64,000 bases of DNA, taken from Limosilactobacillus gorillae. Lineage in GTDB: Bacteria; Bacillota; Bacilli; Lactobacillales; Lactobacillaceae. The stretch is taken from positions 42,440-106,439 of the forward strand of contig NZ_BCAH01000025.1 of NCBI RefSeq assembly GCF_001293735.1, read 5' to 3'. Position numbers and translations under genes: made by a program. A model generated the notes under the pieces. It made no database searches. It was not told the origin of the DNA and was given only the letters and a program-made list of their open reading frames with translations. Positions within the stretch are counted from its first letter, which is position 1; each line of letters begins with the position of its first letter. This document shows positions 8,503 through 18,230 of the stretch, one piece after another.

Positions 8503-8539
8503 CAGGTCTAAGTTAAAAATTAAATTTTTCTAATCTAAA

Positions 8540-9073
8540 TTAGTGCTGATTACTCATTGCCCGTATGTACATGCGGTGAACCGGCCAGTACAAGACAATA
8601 AAGTAGACTAGGTTAAGGGCTAAGGTTGGCCCCAAGGTGTCCAACAAGAAGCCAGCAAAGCCGACCCTGGTTACCCCGACCAAATAGTAGGCCCAATAGT
8701 TTAGCAGCTCTAACAGAGCAATCGAGACAAAGAAGATTAAAATGTGGGATAAAAACGAAGGTGAGTAGTAACGGTTTAACGCACGAGCAAAGGCCACAAT
8801 CGCCGGATATAAGAACATAAATAAGCCCAAAATTCCCGAGTAATATAGGTCGGTACAAATTCCCGTAACTACCGCAAAGCCCACTAATGGAATTTGCGTT
8901 TCTTCTTCAAAAAAGACCCCTAAAATCATCCACAAGACCACTAGCTGACTAACCATTGAGTAGGGATAGCTAAAGAATAGGTTTGCTAAAATCTTACTCA
9001 ATGAGCCATCCAAGAAAAAGCAAATGAATAAGCCAATTGGAAACAGATACCTCAAACGTGATAACCGATACAT
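8540..9073 (-). CDS. mreD: Rod shape-determining protein MreD
   Basis: This 177-residue membrane protein has about five to six hydrophobic segments and is typical of MreD in length and topology. It follows mreC by 14 bp in the mreB-mreC-mreD order. MreD works with MreC, RodA and MreB in the elongasome that inserts lateral wall. The minCD genes that follow mreD in many Firmicutes are not here; a T-box ABC importer comes next. Confidence 0.9.
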   Translation of the reverse strand: MYRLSRLRYLFPIGLFICFFLDGSLSKILANLFFSYPYSMVSQLVVLWMILGVFFEEETQIPLVGFAVVTGICTDLYYSGILGLFMFLYPAIVAFARALNRYYSPSFLSHILIFFVSIALLELLNYWAYYLVGVTRVGFAGFLLDTLGPTLALNLVYFIVLYWPVHRMYIRAMSNQH

Positions 9074-9087
9074 GGTATCCCCCCTAC

Positions 9088-9939
9088 TTAGTCATCCAGT
9101 TTAGCCACAGTTACAATGTTAATCTCATTGAAGTTAGTGGCCGGAGTGATGTAGATTTTTTGGGCTAGTCCGTAATCATCCGTCCCAATCTTGGCCACTT
9201 TCCCAACATAAAGCCCCTTGGGAGTGACCCCTCCTAACCCAGAGGTGGTAACCGAAGTTCCCTTTTTGATCTTAGCCTTAGATGTAACTTGGCCCATAAT
9301 TAACTGGTTGGTCGATGAATTATAACCAGTGATAATCCCATTAACTGTTTTACCATTGGTTCCTTGAATGGTAATCGCAAACCGGTTGGAAGATTCACTT
9401 GTATCGCTAAGTAGTTCCACAATACTATTAGTCTTGTTGACCTGTGAGATCCGTCCAACCAACCCTCCACCGGATAGAACGGGCATGTTCTTTTTGATTC
9501 CAGCTGAAGAACCCTTATTAATTACTAACTGAGCCTGCCAAGATGATGGATCCCGACTCAATACGGAGGCTGCAATCGTTGAGTAATCAGTCAAGGAAGA
9601 CCGGATCTTTAGTTCGGCCTTTAACTGCTTATTTTCTTTTGCCAGAGTTTGGTCCCGGACTTTAACTTGTGCTAACTCTGTAACCTGTTGCTTAAGCTCC
9701 CGGTTTTCCGAGTAGGTATTCATTAACTCGTTTACAGTCGAAAGCCCACCTTGGATTGCATTGGCAGGATAAGTTACCACACTACCGGCAATCCCCACAA
9801 TATCATCACCGAACTGCTGGATCAACGGCGGGGTGTTGCGCCGGTTACGCAAAGTCACTGAACCAGCCATCAAACCAAAACAAACGACTAGAATAACCAC
9901 CAAAATTACTAAACGGCGGTTTGAAAAAAACTTTTGCAT
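9088..9939 (-). CDS. mreC: Cell shape-determining protein MreC
   Basis: This 283-residue protein has a short cytoplasmic tail, one membrane helix (about 8-28), a coiled coil (about 70-110, rich in E/K/Q with TENRELKQQVTELAQ) and a beta-rich extracellular domain (VVTYPANAIQ before it, GLVGRISQVNKTNSIVELLSD within). I start at ATG 9939 (MQKFFSNRRL), with AGAGGGG upstream. A longer TTG start at 10005 would fall inside a large hairpin without a Shine-Dalgarno. It forms part of the elongasome scaffold. Confidence 0.9.
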   Translation of the reverse strand: MQKFFSNRRLVILVVILVVCFGLMAGSVTLRNRRNTPPLIQQFGDDIVGIAGSVVTYPANAIQGGLSTVNELMNTYSENRELKQQVTELAQVKVRDQTLAKENKQLKAELKIRSSLTDYSTIAASVLSRDPSSWQAQLVINKGSSAGIKKNMPVLSGGGLVGRISQVNKTNSIVELLSDTSESSNRFAITIQGTNGKTVNGIITGYNSSTNQLIMGQVTSKAKIKKGTSVTTSGLGGVTPKGLYVGKVAKIGTDDYGLAQKIYITPATNFNEINIVTVAKLDD

Positions 9940-9959
9940 GGAAAAAAGCCCCTCTTTAA

Positions 9960-10041
9960 CCACCGAGAACGATGAACGGGACTGGGCAAAAACATTGTTT
10001 TGCAACCAGCCCCGCCCGTTTTACAATTTCTCGTTGGTGAT
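9960..10041 (-). other. Long intercistronic hairpin between mreB and mreC
   Basis: The gap between mreB and mreC folds on itself. CACC..GAGAA pairs with TTCTC..GGTG outside, AACGGGACTGGG with CCAGCCCCGCCCGTT inside, and GCAAAAACA with TGTTTTGC at the top. It is not followed by a T tract, so it is unlikely to be a simple terminator. It may protect the mreB message or lower mreC/mreD expression relative to mreB. Confidence 0.6.
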
Positions 10042-10057
10042 TTGACAATGAAATTAA

Positions 10058-11068
10058 TTACTTCTTTTTACGCATGGCGTCGATGCTCTTCAAGGATTCA
10101 CCCGTCCCAATCGCAACACAATCCAGCGGATCATTAGCGATGAAGACCGGCACCTTAGTTGCCTCGGCGATAACTTCTGGCAAGTGCTTTAAAAGAGCGC
10201 CCCCACCAGTCAGGACGATCCCATGATCAATAACGTCAGCGGCAATTTCCGGCGACGTTTCTTCAAGCGTCCCCTTAATAGCGGCAATAATTTCATTAAC
10301 CACGTCTTGAAGTGCTTCTGAAACATCAAGCGCCGAAACTTCCATCGTCTTCGGTAACCCCGTGATTAGATCACGTCCCCGAACCTCCGTCGTTCCCATT
10401 TCCTTGGCGGCGTCTAGGGAAGCAGAACCGATATCCCACTTCAGTTTTTCAGCAGTCCGTTCCCCAATCAGAAGGCTCTTGTTTTGGCGAACGAATTGGG
10501 CGATTGCATCGTTCATCTTATCGCCGGCCATCCGAATGGAACGGCTTGAGACGATTCCTCCTAAGGAAATCGTGGCAACATCAGTCGTCCCACCACCAAT
10601 ATCAACAACCATTGAACCCGTTGGATCCATAACCGGAAGCCCCGCCCCAATGGCAGCCGCGTACGGTTCTTCAATGACGTAGGCATCCCGTGCTCCGGCA
10701 ACCCGCGTTGCATCAACCACGGCCCGCTTTTCAACTTCGGTAATTCCGCTTGGAACACAAACCATTACGTATGGCTTACCCCCGTTGTTGCCCAGTGCCT
10801 TGTTCATGTAGTACTTCATCATCGCAACGGTGGTGTCATAATCGGCAATGACCCCATCTTTCATCGGTCGGATGGCGACAATACTTGCCGGGGTCCGCCC
10901 AATCATGTCTCGAGCGTCGGACCCAACAGAAATAACTTCACCGGTGCCCTTCTTACGCGCAACCACGGATGGTTCCCGTAAGACGATGCCCTTTCCGTCA
11001 ATGTAGACAATTGTATTGGCAGTTCCGAGGTCGATACCAATATTTTTAGTTCCAAATCCTAATGGCAA
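10058..11068 (-). CDS. mreB: Actin-like shape protein MreB
   Basis: This 336-residue bacterial actin has phosphate 1 motif [13 protein letters not shown], phosphate 2 [12 protein letters not shown] and adenosine motif [11 protein letters not shown]. It polymerises under the membrane and orients wall synthesis. I use the TTG at 11068 ([12 protein letters not shown]), which has an AAGGGAAG site and gives the same length as Mbl. The ATG at 11119 is only a few bases after the predicted transcription start (extended -10 TATAAT at 11129-11134) and lacks a Shine-Dalgarno. A second actin, Mbl, lies at 33.4 kb. Confidence 0.93.
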   Translation of the reverse strand: MPLGFGTKNIGIDLGTANTIVYIDGKGIVLREPSVVARKKGTGEVISVGSDARDMIGRTPASIVAIRPMKDGVIADYDTTVAMMKYYMNKALGNNGGKPYVMVCVPSGITEVEKRAVVDATRVAGARDAYVIEEPYAAAIGAGLPVMDPTGSMVVDIGGGTTDVATISLGGIVSSRSIRMAGDKMNDAIAQFVRQNKSLLIGERTAEKLKWDIGSASLDAAKEMGTTEVRGRDLITGLPKTMEVSALDVSEALQDVVNEIIAAIKGTLEETSPEIAADVIDHGIVLTGGGALLKHLPEVIAEATKVPVFIANDPLDCVAIGTGESLKSIDAMRKKK

Positions 11069-11128
11069 TCTGCTTCTTCCCTTCATTTGTACGTTTAATA
11101 CGTTCCTGCGGTAATCCATATCGCCGAT

Positions 11129-11134
11129 ATTATA
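11129..11134 (-). promoter_or_regulatory. mreBCD promoter, extended -10
   Basis: TATAAT preceded by TGG (extended -10) and a weak TTAATC about 16 bp upstream. The transcript would begin near 11122, which argues against the upstream ATG of mreB at 11119. Confidence 0.65.
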
Positions 11135-11228
11135 CCATAGCTGAACATTAGATTAACAGACCCTACTATACTATAACGACCCGGGAAATAACAGTAGCGC
11201 CAAAAACCATTAACGATTATTTAAAATT

Positions 11229-11855
11229 TTAACAGGTGGCCACATCATCTTCTTGACGTGCCTCTTGCCAGCTGTAGTAATCTCTTCTCCCCACTACCAA
11301 GGCATCAACTAGGGAAATTCCAATCACCTTCCCGGCGGCTTCCATCCGCTTGAAAAAAATCATATCGGCCGTTGAAGGCGTCGGCGAACCAGTTGGGTGA
11401 TTATGGGCCAGAATAACTCCGTAGGCCCCTACCTTTAAAGCATAGCGAAAAACCTGGTTGGGATACGTAGAACACTCACTGGTTCCCCCAATAAAGAGTT
11501 GCTTGGTGGCAATAATTTTGTTATGGACATCTGTACACATTGCCACTACCATTTCCTGTTCTTCGCCAGCAAATTCATCAATTAGGGCCGTCCCCACCGT
11601 GGTTGATGAAGCCGCCTGACCGTACAAATCATGAGGGGAGCGAACTGCTATCGTCCCCAAGTTAACTGCAGCTAATAGAGGCTTGAAAGTTTCTTCGTCA
11701 TATTGGATCAGCTCCTCCTCTTCTTCGGCCGTGATGTTGTGCAGACTCTGAGGTGTGGGAAAGTGCTTAAAAAAATACTGAGCTAGTACCGGGTCAGGTA
11801 AGGCCTCATGGATCGCTTGGTAGTAAAGCGGAAATTGTAATTGTTGTTTTAGCAT
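11229..11855 (-). CDS. radC: RadC family JAMM-domain protein
   Basis: This 208-residue protein has an N-terminal helical region (about 1-80) and a C-terminal MPN/JAMM domain. The metal-site pattern H151-N-H153-x10-D164 is complete (HNHPTGSPTPSTAD). The cellular role of RadC is unsettled; older links to DNA repair are weak. It lies between folC and mreB, as in many lactobacilli. Its Shine-Dalgarno is inside a hairpin (see 11863-11893). Confidence 0.88.
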   Translation of the reverse strand: MLKQQLQFPLYYQAIHEALPDPVLAQYFFKHFPTPQSLHNITAEEEEELIQYDEETFKPLLAAVNLGTIAVRSPHDLYGQAASSTTVGTALIDEFAGEEQEMVVAMCTDVHNKIIATKQLFIGGTSECSTYPNQVFRYALKVGAYGVILAHNHPTGSPTPSTADMIFFKRMEAAGKVIGISLVDALVVGRRDYYSWQEARQEDDVATC

Positions 11856-11862
11856 AATAAAA

Positions 11863-11893
11863 CCTCCTCACCATACTAAGTACGATAAGGAGG
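11863..11893 (-). promoter_or_regulatory. Hairpin overlapping the radC ribosome binding site
   Basis: CCTCCTTATCGTAC and GTATGGTGAGGAGG pair across a TTA loop. The 3' arm contains the GGAGG that serves radC, 7 nt before its ATG, and is followed by TTTTATT. The element may act as a folC terminator, as a translational lock on radC, or both. Confidence 0.6.
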
Positions 11894-11908
11894 CCTTGTT
11901 TGACGAAA

Positions 11909-13237
11909 TTAAGTTAATAAAAATTGGCGTACTTCAGAAACAAAATACAGGGATCCGGTTACAATGATGACATCATCTGCTTGAGCCTCACGGGCAATCT
12001 TAGCTAGCCCCAACTGCCAATTTGAAGCATATTCGACGGGGTAACGGGTTGAAAGTTCCTGCACCGCTATGTTCAGGTCGGCACTTTGCCGGCTCGCGGA
12101 TGGCCCGGCAAAATGAGTAACCAACAGGTGGACATTGGGCAGGCTAGTAAGCTCTCCCAGCATTAGTTCGTATTGCTTGTCGGCTAAAATCGCTACCTCT
12201 AAGTAAACCTCACGATCGAAAAAATCATCCTTAATCGTTTGAACAAGGGCCTGAACCCCTGGCAAATTATGGGCCCCATCCAGGAACATGAGCGGCTCTT
12301 CGTTAACAACCTCCATTCGGCCCGGCCAGGTACTGCTGGCTAGGCCTGCCCGTAGGTCCCGCTTCCACCCACTAACCGGAATTTGTAACGCCTTAAGCAC
12401 CAACTGGGTGATGGTTAATGCAACAGCTGCGTTTTGGACCTGGTAGTCCCCAGCTAATCCCAGCTTGAACTGGGCTCGGTGTAGGGATAAACCGGTGTAT
12501 TCAATAGTGGGATAAAGGGCGTGGAGCGTACTGTTTTTGGCAACAAAGTCCGCCCCCAGCGCCAGGAGCGGTGCTTGATTAGCCCGTGCCGTTTCTTCAA
12601 TTACTTTTCGCGCACTCTTGGGGAGATACCCAATTACTATGGGCGCTCCTTTTTTAATTATCCCCGCCTTGTGCCCTGCAATCTGCTGATAAGTATCACC
12701 CAAGTAACGCATATGGTCATAGCCAATCGTTGTGATTGCGGTAACTAGGGGATGATCAATCACATTGGTTGAATCCCATCTTCCACCAATCCCAACTTCT
12801 AGAATCACAACGTCGGGGTGCTGCTCGTTCATGTAACAAAACATGATGGCTGTCCCAATTTCAAATTCAGTTGGTCCACCCTCTTCTAGCTCCTCATCCA
12901 GGGCCACTGCTACCTTAGCCACCCGGTTGGTTAAACGCGTCAAATCAGTATCGCTAATTGGTTGACCATCAATGGCGATTCGCTCGTTATAACGGGTAAT
13001 GAATGGTGAGGTGAAGGTCCCCACTGAAAGGCCGCCAGCAACTAGCATGTCACGGGTCATGGCTACCGTCGAACCCTTGCCATTGGTTCCAGTAACGTGA
13101 ATAAAGTTTAGACCAGCCTGGGGATCCCCAAGCCGTTTTAAAAACATACGCATTCGCCTTAAGGTCGGAACTTTCTTAAAGCGGGTCCGGCCGTGAATAA
13201 AGCCCAGTGCCTGGGTATATGTCATGATTTCTTCCAT
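11909..13237 (-). CDS. folC: Bifunctional folylpolyglutamate/dihydrofolate synthase
   Basis: This 442-residue Mur-ligase-fold enzyme adds glutamate to folates in the cytosol. The ATP-binding loop reads HVTGTNGKGST, followed by the folate-binding TSPFITRYNERI segment and EVGIGGRWDSTNVI. The C-terminal ligase domain contains LDGAHN. Length is normal. It follows valS with a terminator between them. Start ATG with AGAGGGAA upstream. Confidence 0.94.
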   Translation of the reverse strand: MEEIMTYTQALGFIHGRTRFKKVPTLRRMRMFLKRLGDPQAGLNFIHVTGTNGKGSTVAMTRDMLVAGGLSVGTFTSPFITRYNERIAIDGQPISDTDLTRLTNRVAKVAVALDEELEEGGPTEFEIGTAIMFCYMNEQHPDVVILEVGIGGRWDSTNVIDHPLVTAITTIGYDHMRYLGDTYQQIAGHKAGIIKKGAPIVIGYLPKSARKVIEETARANQAPLLALGADFVAKNSTLHALYPTIEYTGLSLHRAQFKLGLAGDYQVQNAAVALTITQLVLKALQIPVSGWKRDLRAGLASSTWPGRMEVVNEEPLMFLDGAHNLPGVQALVQTIKDDFFDREVYLEVAILADKQYELMLGELTSLPNVHLLVTHFAGPSASRQSADLNIAVQELSTRYPVEYASNWQLGLAKIAREAQADDVIIVTGSLYFVSEVRQFLLT

Positions 13238-13261
13238 ACTTTTCCCTCTACGTACTTTAAG

Positions 13262-13305
13262 AAAACAGCCCCTGGCTGGCGGGTTTCCCCACCCATCCCA
13301 AGGGC
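13262..13305 (-). terminator. Terminator after valS
   Basis: A G/C-rich hairpin (GCCC...GGGC with inner TGGGTGGGG/ACCCGCCA) is followed by TGTTTTC on the minus strand, in the 90 bp gap between valS and folC. Confidence 0.75.
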
Positions 13306-13327
13306 CATATCATGTGTAGCTTGTTAA

Positions 13328-15982
13328 TTAGCCTTCTTGAAGGCTTTGTAAGCGTTCCTTAGCGCTGGCAAGCTTTTGCTGCCATTCTTCAGCCTTTTCG
13401 CGTTCCTTAGCCACTACCTGTTCTGGAGCACTGTTAACAAACCTTTCGTTCCCCAGCTTCTTAGTGGAGCGGTCGACCTCCTTTTGCAACTTGACGATTT
13501 CCTTTTCCATCCGGGATCGTTCTTCGTCAAGATCAACTAATTCAGCCATTGGGATGTAGACCGTTGCCCCAGCTAAGATCCCACTCATTGATAGCTTTGG
13601 AACATCAACTTCAGTGGCGATCGTAAGCTCAGACGGGTGACAGAAACGATCTAAGTAATCCCGGTTTTCGTTGAAGACAGCGGCGTGAGCATTATCATCA
13701 ACCTTAATCATCATCTTAACAGGTGACGACATTGGCGCCCCCGCCTGGTTACGAATATTACGAACGGCCTTAATTAGTTCAATCAGGCCCTCCATCTCAC
13801 CTTCCGCCTTCTTATTAGCCAACTCTTCATGTTCAACCGGGTAATCAGCAATCATGATTGATTGACCATCGTGGGGCATTGATTGCCATAGCCTTTCGGT
13901 TACGAACGGCATAATTGGGTGAATCAACCTTAGGGTTTGGTCTAGAACGTAGCCCAGGATGTTTTTAGTAGCATCCTTTTCCTCATCCGTCCCGTTATTT
14001 AGCTTCTCCTTGGTCATTTCAATATACCAATCACAGAAGTCGTTCCAAATGAAGTTGTACAGGTCACGGCCAGCTTCCCCAAATTCAAATTTTTCAAACT
14101 TAGCTGAAACATCCTTCACAGTAGTGTTCAGGCGGCTTAAAATCCAGCGGTCTGCCAAGTCCCACTTGCTTTGGTCAGGGAGCTTTGGTGCTGCCATATC
14201 GCCAAGGTTCATGATTACATAACGGCTGGCGTTCCAAATCTTGTTGATAAAGTTCCATGAAGCATCCATCTTCTTGTAGGAGAAACGAATGTCTTGCCCC
14301 GGTGTTGAACCAGTGACTAGGAACCAACGTAAAGCATCAACCCCGTATTTCTCAATCACGTCCATCGGATCAATCCCATTTCCCAAGGACTTAGACATCT
14401 TACGACCTTGTTCATCACGGATCAGCCCGTGTAAGAGAACATTTCTAAATGGTGCCTTACCCGTGAATTCCAGGGATTGGAAGATCATCCGGGAAACCCA
14501 GAAGAAGATGATATCATATCCGGTCACCAACGTGGTAGTCGGGAAGTAGCGCTTAAAGTCTTCGGAGTTGGTGTCAGGCCAGCCCATCGTTGAGAATGGC
14601 CACAGGGCGCTAGAGAACCAGGTATCTAAGACATCCTTGTCTTGCGTCCAGTTTTCAGCATCAGCTGGTGCTTCCATCCCTACGTACATTTCACCAGTTT
14701 CCTTGTGGTACCAAGCCGGGATTTGGTGCCCCCACCAGAGTTGCCGCGAAATCACCCAATCATGGATGTTTTCCATCCACTGATTGAAGGTGTGCTCGAA
14801 CCGCCCTGGGATGAAGTTCACCCGGTCATCTGTCTTTTGGTTAGCCAGCGCCCGTTCTGCCAACGGCTTCATCTTAACAAACCACTGGGTCGACAGACGG
14901 GATTCAACCTGAACCCCCGTCCGTTCAGAATGCCCAACGGAGTGCACAATTGGATCAATCTTAAGCATGTAGCCCTGGTCTTGTAAGTCCTTGACGATGG
15001 CTTCACGGGCATCAAACCGATCCATCCCCACATACTTACCAGCGTTTTCGTTCATCGATGCGTCTTCGTTCATCGTGTTTAATTCCGGCAAGTTATGACG
15101 CTTCCCAACTTGGAAGTCGTTTGGGTCATGAGCTGGCGTAATCTTTACCATCCCGGTCCCAAAGTCCGGTGTTACGTAGTCGTCAGCAATAATTTCAATT
15201 TCACGGTTAACCAACGGCACCATTACGCGCTTGCCAACCAGTTCCTTATAACGTTCGTCATTAGGGTTTACAGCAACGGCTTCATCACCAAACATCGTTT
15301 CTGGTCGGGTTGTAGCAATTTCGATGTAGTCATTGCCGTTGAAAGTAGTCCCATCGGTGAATGGGTATTTAACATGGTAAAAGGCGCCCTTATCGTCTTT
15401 GTGTTCGACTTCGATGTCGGACAAGGCGGTCCGAGCCTTCGGGTCCCAGTTGATAATGTAAGTAGCCCGGTAGATCAGTCCCTTGTTATAGAGGTCAACA
15501 AAAACCTTACGCACGGCCTTGTTTAACCCCTCATCAAGGGTAAAGCGTTCCCGGTCGTAATCGACGGAGATCCCCATCTTAGCCCATTGCTGGTGAATGA
15601 TGGCAGCATATTCGTCCTTCCAATCCCAGACTTGCTGGACAAACTTTTCACGTCCCAAGTCATAGCGGGAAACACCTTGCTTAGCCAAGCGAGCTTCCAC
15701 CTTAGCCTGAGTGGCAATCCCGGCGTGGTCCATCCCCGGAAGCCATAAGACATCGTAGCCCTGCATGCGCTTTTGACGAATGATCATATCTTGCAAGGTC
15801 GTATCCCAGGCGTGGCCCAAGTGTAGCTTCCCAGTAACGTTTGGTGGCGGAATCACGATCGAGTAAGGGTGCGCCTTTTTATCCCCAGACGGTTTAAAAA
15901 ACCCCTGATCGATCCACCATTGGTAGCGTCCTTCTTCAACCGCTTGGGGGTCGAATTTAGTTGCCATTTCTTTTTTGGTCAT
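13328..15982 (-). CDS. valS: Valyl-tRNA synthetase
   Basis: This class I synthetase has 884 residues. The HIGH motif is HLGH (54-57) after PPPNVTGK, and the KMSKS loop is intact ([14 protein letters not shown]). An editing domain ([10 protein letters not shown]) and a C-terminal coiled-coil tRNA-binding arm ([19 protein letters not shown]) are present. It is cytosolic and charges tRNA-Val. Expression is set by the Val T-box just upstream. Start ATG with AAGGGAG upstream. Confidence 0.97.
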   Translation of the reverse strand: MTKKEMATKFDPQAVEEGRYQWWIDQGFFKPSGDKKAHPYSIVIPPPNVTGKLHLGHAWDTTLQDMIIRQKRMQGYDVLWLPGMDHAGIATQAKVEARLAKQGVSRYDLGREKFVQQVWDWKDEYAAIIHQQWAKMGISVDYDRERFTLDEGLNKAVRKVFVDLYNKGLIYRATYIINWDPKARTALSDIEVEHKDDKGAFYHVKYPFTDGTTFNGNDYIEIATTRPETMFGDEAVAVNPNDERYKELVGKRVMVPLVNREIEIIADDYVTPDFGTGMVKITPAHDPNDFQVGKRHNLPELNTMNEDASMNENAGKYVGMDRFDAREAIVKDLQDQGYMLKIDPIVHSVGHSERTGVQVESRLSTQWFVKMKPLAERALANQKTDDRVNFIPGRFEHTFNQWMENIHDWVISRQLWWGHQIPAWYHKETGEMYVGMEAPADAENWTQDKDVLDTWFSSALWPFSTMGWPDTNSEDFKRYFPTTTLVTGYDIIFFWVSRMIFQSLEFTGKAPFRNVLLHGLIRDEQGRKMSKSLGNGIDPMDVIEKYGVDALRWFLVTGSTPGQDIRFSYKKMDASWNFINKIWNASRYVIMNLGDMAAPKLPDQSKWDLADRWILSRLNTTVKDVSAKFEKFEFGEAGRDLYNFIWNDFCDWYIEMTKEKLNNGTDEEKDATKNILGYVLDQTLRLIHPIMPFVTERLWQSMPHDGQSIMIADYPVEHEELANKKAEGEMEGLIELIKAVRNIRNQAGAPMSSPVKMMIKVDDNAHAAVFNENRDYLDRFCHPSELTIATEVDVPKLSMSGILAGATVYIPMAELVDLDEERSRMEKEIVKLQKEVDRSTKKLGNERFVNSAPEQVVAKEREKAEEWQQKLASAKERLQSLQEG

Positions 15983-16010
15983 CTGAATTTCTCCCTTCGA
16001 TATTGGTACA

Positions 16011-16246
16011 AAAAAAGGCCCGCCCTAACATAGGACGAGTCTTCTCGCGGTACCACCTAATTTGAAGTGATCATAGCCACTCCCTCTTTGCCATTTGATA
16101 ACGGTAAATGAACCGGGAGGCCCTACTTACTTCAGGCTTCCAACTCACGAGCTACCTTCATGATAAGAGTCCGGGATCCTTTCCACCATCGGATCCTCGC
16201 TTAGGCGGTCCTTCTTTTCACTACTCTCTCGTTCATCGCATTGATA
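16011..16246 (-). promoter_or_regulatory. T-box riboswitch of valS, GUA (Val) specifier
   Basis: The leader shows the Stem I motifs AGAGTAG and GATGGTGG. The specifier segment is GAA-G-GUA-G near 16154-16161, the T-box is AGGTGGTACCGCGAG (16044-16058), and the terminator is GACTCGTCCTA/TAGGGCGGGCC followed by seven Ts. Uncharged tRNA-Val should stabilise the antiterminator. The complete layout and matching codon make this an internal reference for reading the other T-box in the window. Confidence 0.95.
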
Positions 16247-16252
16247 ACATAG

Positions 16253-16281
16253 ATCATAGTTAACTTTTACGACTCCGTCAA
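16253..16281 (-). promoter_or_regulatory. valS promoter
   Basis: TTGACG (16276-16281), a 17 bp spacer and TATGAT (16253-16258), placed directly after the tpx stop codon and upstream of the T-box leader. Confidence 0.8.
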
Positions 16282-16284
16282 GCC

Positions 16285-16779
16285 CTAGAGTAACTTTTTC
16301 AGTGCGGTTAAGGCAGCATCATAGTCTGGTTCATCAACGATTTCTGGCACCACTTGTTCGTAAACGATTTTACCATTGGCGTCTAATACCCATAAAGAAC
16401 GGGCCAGGAGCCCCTCATCGGGAATTAAGATTTTCAGGGCGTAACCAAAAGATTGTTCGGAATCAGAAACCATTTGCATGTTTTTAACCCCTTCAGCGGC
16501 ACACCAATTTTGCTGTTCTTCAATTGTGTTCGTAGAAACCGTAAAGAAGTTTACACCTGGATATTGATCCATCAGTTGATTAAACTTCTTGGTTTGAATT
16601 GCACAAACCGAGGTGTTGATATTAGGCACTACCGAGAGTAGTGTTGGTTTACCGAACAGTTCTCGGGTCTTAATCTTTTGATTGTCCTTATCAAAGACCT
16701 TAAAGTGTGGAATATCTTCGCCAACGGTTGGCGGATTCCCTACTAGTTGATGGTGTTCACCATTAATCGTTACTTCCAC
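16285..16779 (-). CDS. tpx: Thiol peroxidase (Tpx)
   Basis: This 164-residue atypical 2-Cys peroxiredoxin reduces hydroperoxides in the cytosol with thioredoxin. The peroxidatic cysteine is C59 in NTSVCAIQTKKF and the resolving cysteine is C93 in NWCAAEG. The start is GTG with AGGAGG 8 nt upstream. A promoter with extended -10 (TGC-TATACT at 16828-16833) precedes it, so it is probably monocistronic. Confidence 0.95.
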   Translation of the reverse strand: MEVTINGEHHQLVGNPPTVGEDIPHFKVFDKDNQKIKTRELFGKPTLLSVVPNINTSVCAIQTKKFNQLMDQYPGVNFFTVSTNTIEEQQNWCAAEGVKNMQMVSDSEQSFGYALKILIPDEGLLARSLWVLDANGKIVYEQVVPEIVDEPDYDAALTALKKLL

Positions 16780-16924
16780 GATTGTGGCCTCCTTTTAATG
16801 ATTCCTTAATCTAACTACTATGGTTTTAGTATAGCAGATAGGATAAATTTTTCACTCAAAAACCCCCAGTAAAATCAACGCATATCACTAAGATTGCGAA
16901 TAAAGCTGTTATATTAAAATCAAG

Positions 16925-16973
16925 AAAGCACCCTAGAATGTTAGGCGTGAATCTAACAATTCTCGGGTGCTTT
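16925..16973 (-). terminator. Terminator hairpin after thiI, copy 1 of a repeated palindrome
   Basis: A long hairpin with AAAGCACCC and GGGTGCTTT arms and an inner GTTAG/CTAAC. A closely similar element lies at 54753-54800. It is placed to end the iscS-thiI transcript. Confidence 0.75.
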
Positions 16974-16998
16974 ACATCGGAAGCATCATTTTTATTAA

Positions 16999-18219
16999 TT
17001 ATAATAGCTCCGCAAAGACGTCTTGGTTTTGGTTTAAGAATTCATCCCCGGCATGAATTTCATCAATCTGAATCCCATCCAATGCCCGTTGCATTAGGCC
17101 CTCTACATCCAAGCGTGCCTCGTAAGACCGGGCCCGCTTTAAGTTTGGTTTAGTCTTTGGTGAAGGTGGCGTGAAGACGGTACAGCAGTCTTCGTACGGC
17201 AAGATTGATAAGTCATAGGTGTCAATCTCTTCTGCGATCTTAATAATTTCATTCTTATCGTAGGTTAGTACCGGCCGTAGAACTGGCATCGTGGTAACAT
17301 CTTCAATTGCCAGCATTGATTCCATCGTTTGAGAAGCCACTTGCCCCAGCGATTCGCCATTGAAGACAGCCAGACCGGCTCGTTTTTGAGCCAGTGCACA
17401 AGCTAAACGTAACATCAAACGGCGTTGCACAGTCATTAAATAGCCCTCAGGAACCTTCTCCTTGACCGTTTCCTGGATCTCGGTGAACGGAACCTGGATG
17501 AACTTAATCGAGCCAGAATACTTCGCTAGTTTGCTAGTTAATTCCTTAGCCTTAGCCAGGGCTTGTTCGGAAGTGTATGGCGGTGAGTAGAAGTGAACCA
17601 TTTCAAGTGAAACACCCCGCTTCAGTGCCAAGTAGGCTGCTACTGGTGAGTCGATTCCCCCAGACAGCATCATCATTCCCTTACCAGCTGTTCCAACCGG
17701 AAGCCCCCCGGCCCCAAGGATCTTAGCACTGGTCAGGTAAATCCCGTTCAGGCGAATTTCCACCCGGAGCGTAATATCAGGGTTATGAACGTCCACGGAT
17801 AAGTCATCTGGAAAGGCCCTTAAAAGAGCGCCTCCTAATTGCTTATTCATTTCAAAGGTTCCCATCGCGAATTTGTGATCAGCCCGCTTGGTTTCAACCT
17901 TAAAGGTCATCGGTCCTTGAACCTGTTCCTTGAACATGGCTATGGCTGCCTTAACAACTTCATCAAAATCCTTTTCCACCCGCAAAGACGGGGAAAAGTT
18001 TTGAATTCCAAAAACCTGCTTAAGCCGTTTCATAACTGGCTCGGCATCAGTTCCATTCAGTTCCACGTGCAGACGGTCCTGGTTAGGGTGAATCTTAACC
18101 TTATCGTATTGGTGTAGAGCCTTACGTACGTTTGAGCCCAAACGGTCAATAAATGATTTCTTGTTGCGGCCCTTAGTGGATAGTTCCCCGTAGCGGACCA
18201 TAATTTCATCGTATTTCAA
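16999..18219 (-). CDS. thiI: tRNA 4-thiouridine synthetase ThiI
   Basis: This 406-residue protein has an N-terminal ferredoxin-like/THUMP region (about 1-165) and a PP-loop adenylation domain with SGGIDSP (186-192). It adenylates and thiolates U8 of tRNA using sulphur from a cysteine desulfurase. It lacks the C-terminal rhodanese domain of the E. coli protein, as is usual in Firmicutes. It starts 11 bp after the iscS-type gene, the expected sulphur donor, and both are transcribed together. Confidence 0.95.
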   Translation of the reverse strand: MKYDEIMVRYGELSTKGRNKKSFIDRLGSNVRKALHQYDKVKIHPNQDRLHVELNGTDAEPVMKRLKQVFGIQNFSPSLRVEKDFDEVVKAAIAMFKEQVQGPMTFKVETKRADHKFAMGTFEMNKQLGGALLRAFPDDLSVDVHNPDITLRVEIRLNGIYLTSAKILGAGGLPVGTAGKGMMMLSGGIDSPVAAYLALKRGVSLEMVHFYSPPYTSEQALAKAKELTSKLAKYSGSIKFIQVPFTEIQETVKEKVPEGYLMTVQRRLMLRLACALAQKRAGLAVFNGESLGQVASQTMESMLAIEDVTTMPVLRPVLTYDKNEIIKIAEEIDTYDLSILPYEDCCTVFTPPSPKTKPNLKRARSYEARLDVEGLMQRALDGIQIDEIHAGDEFLNQNQDVFAELL

Positions 18220-18230
18220 TCCGGTTCTCC

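Noticed and set aside
9940..10005. TTG-initiated N-terminal extension of MreC
   Set aside because: The TTG lies inside the mreB-mreC hairpin with no ribosome binding site; the ATG at 9939 gives normal length.
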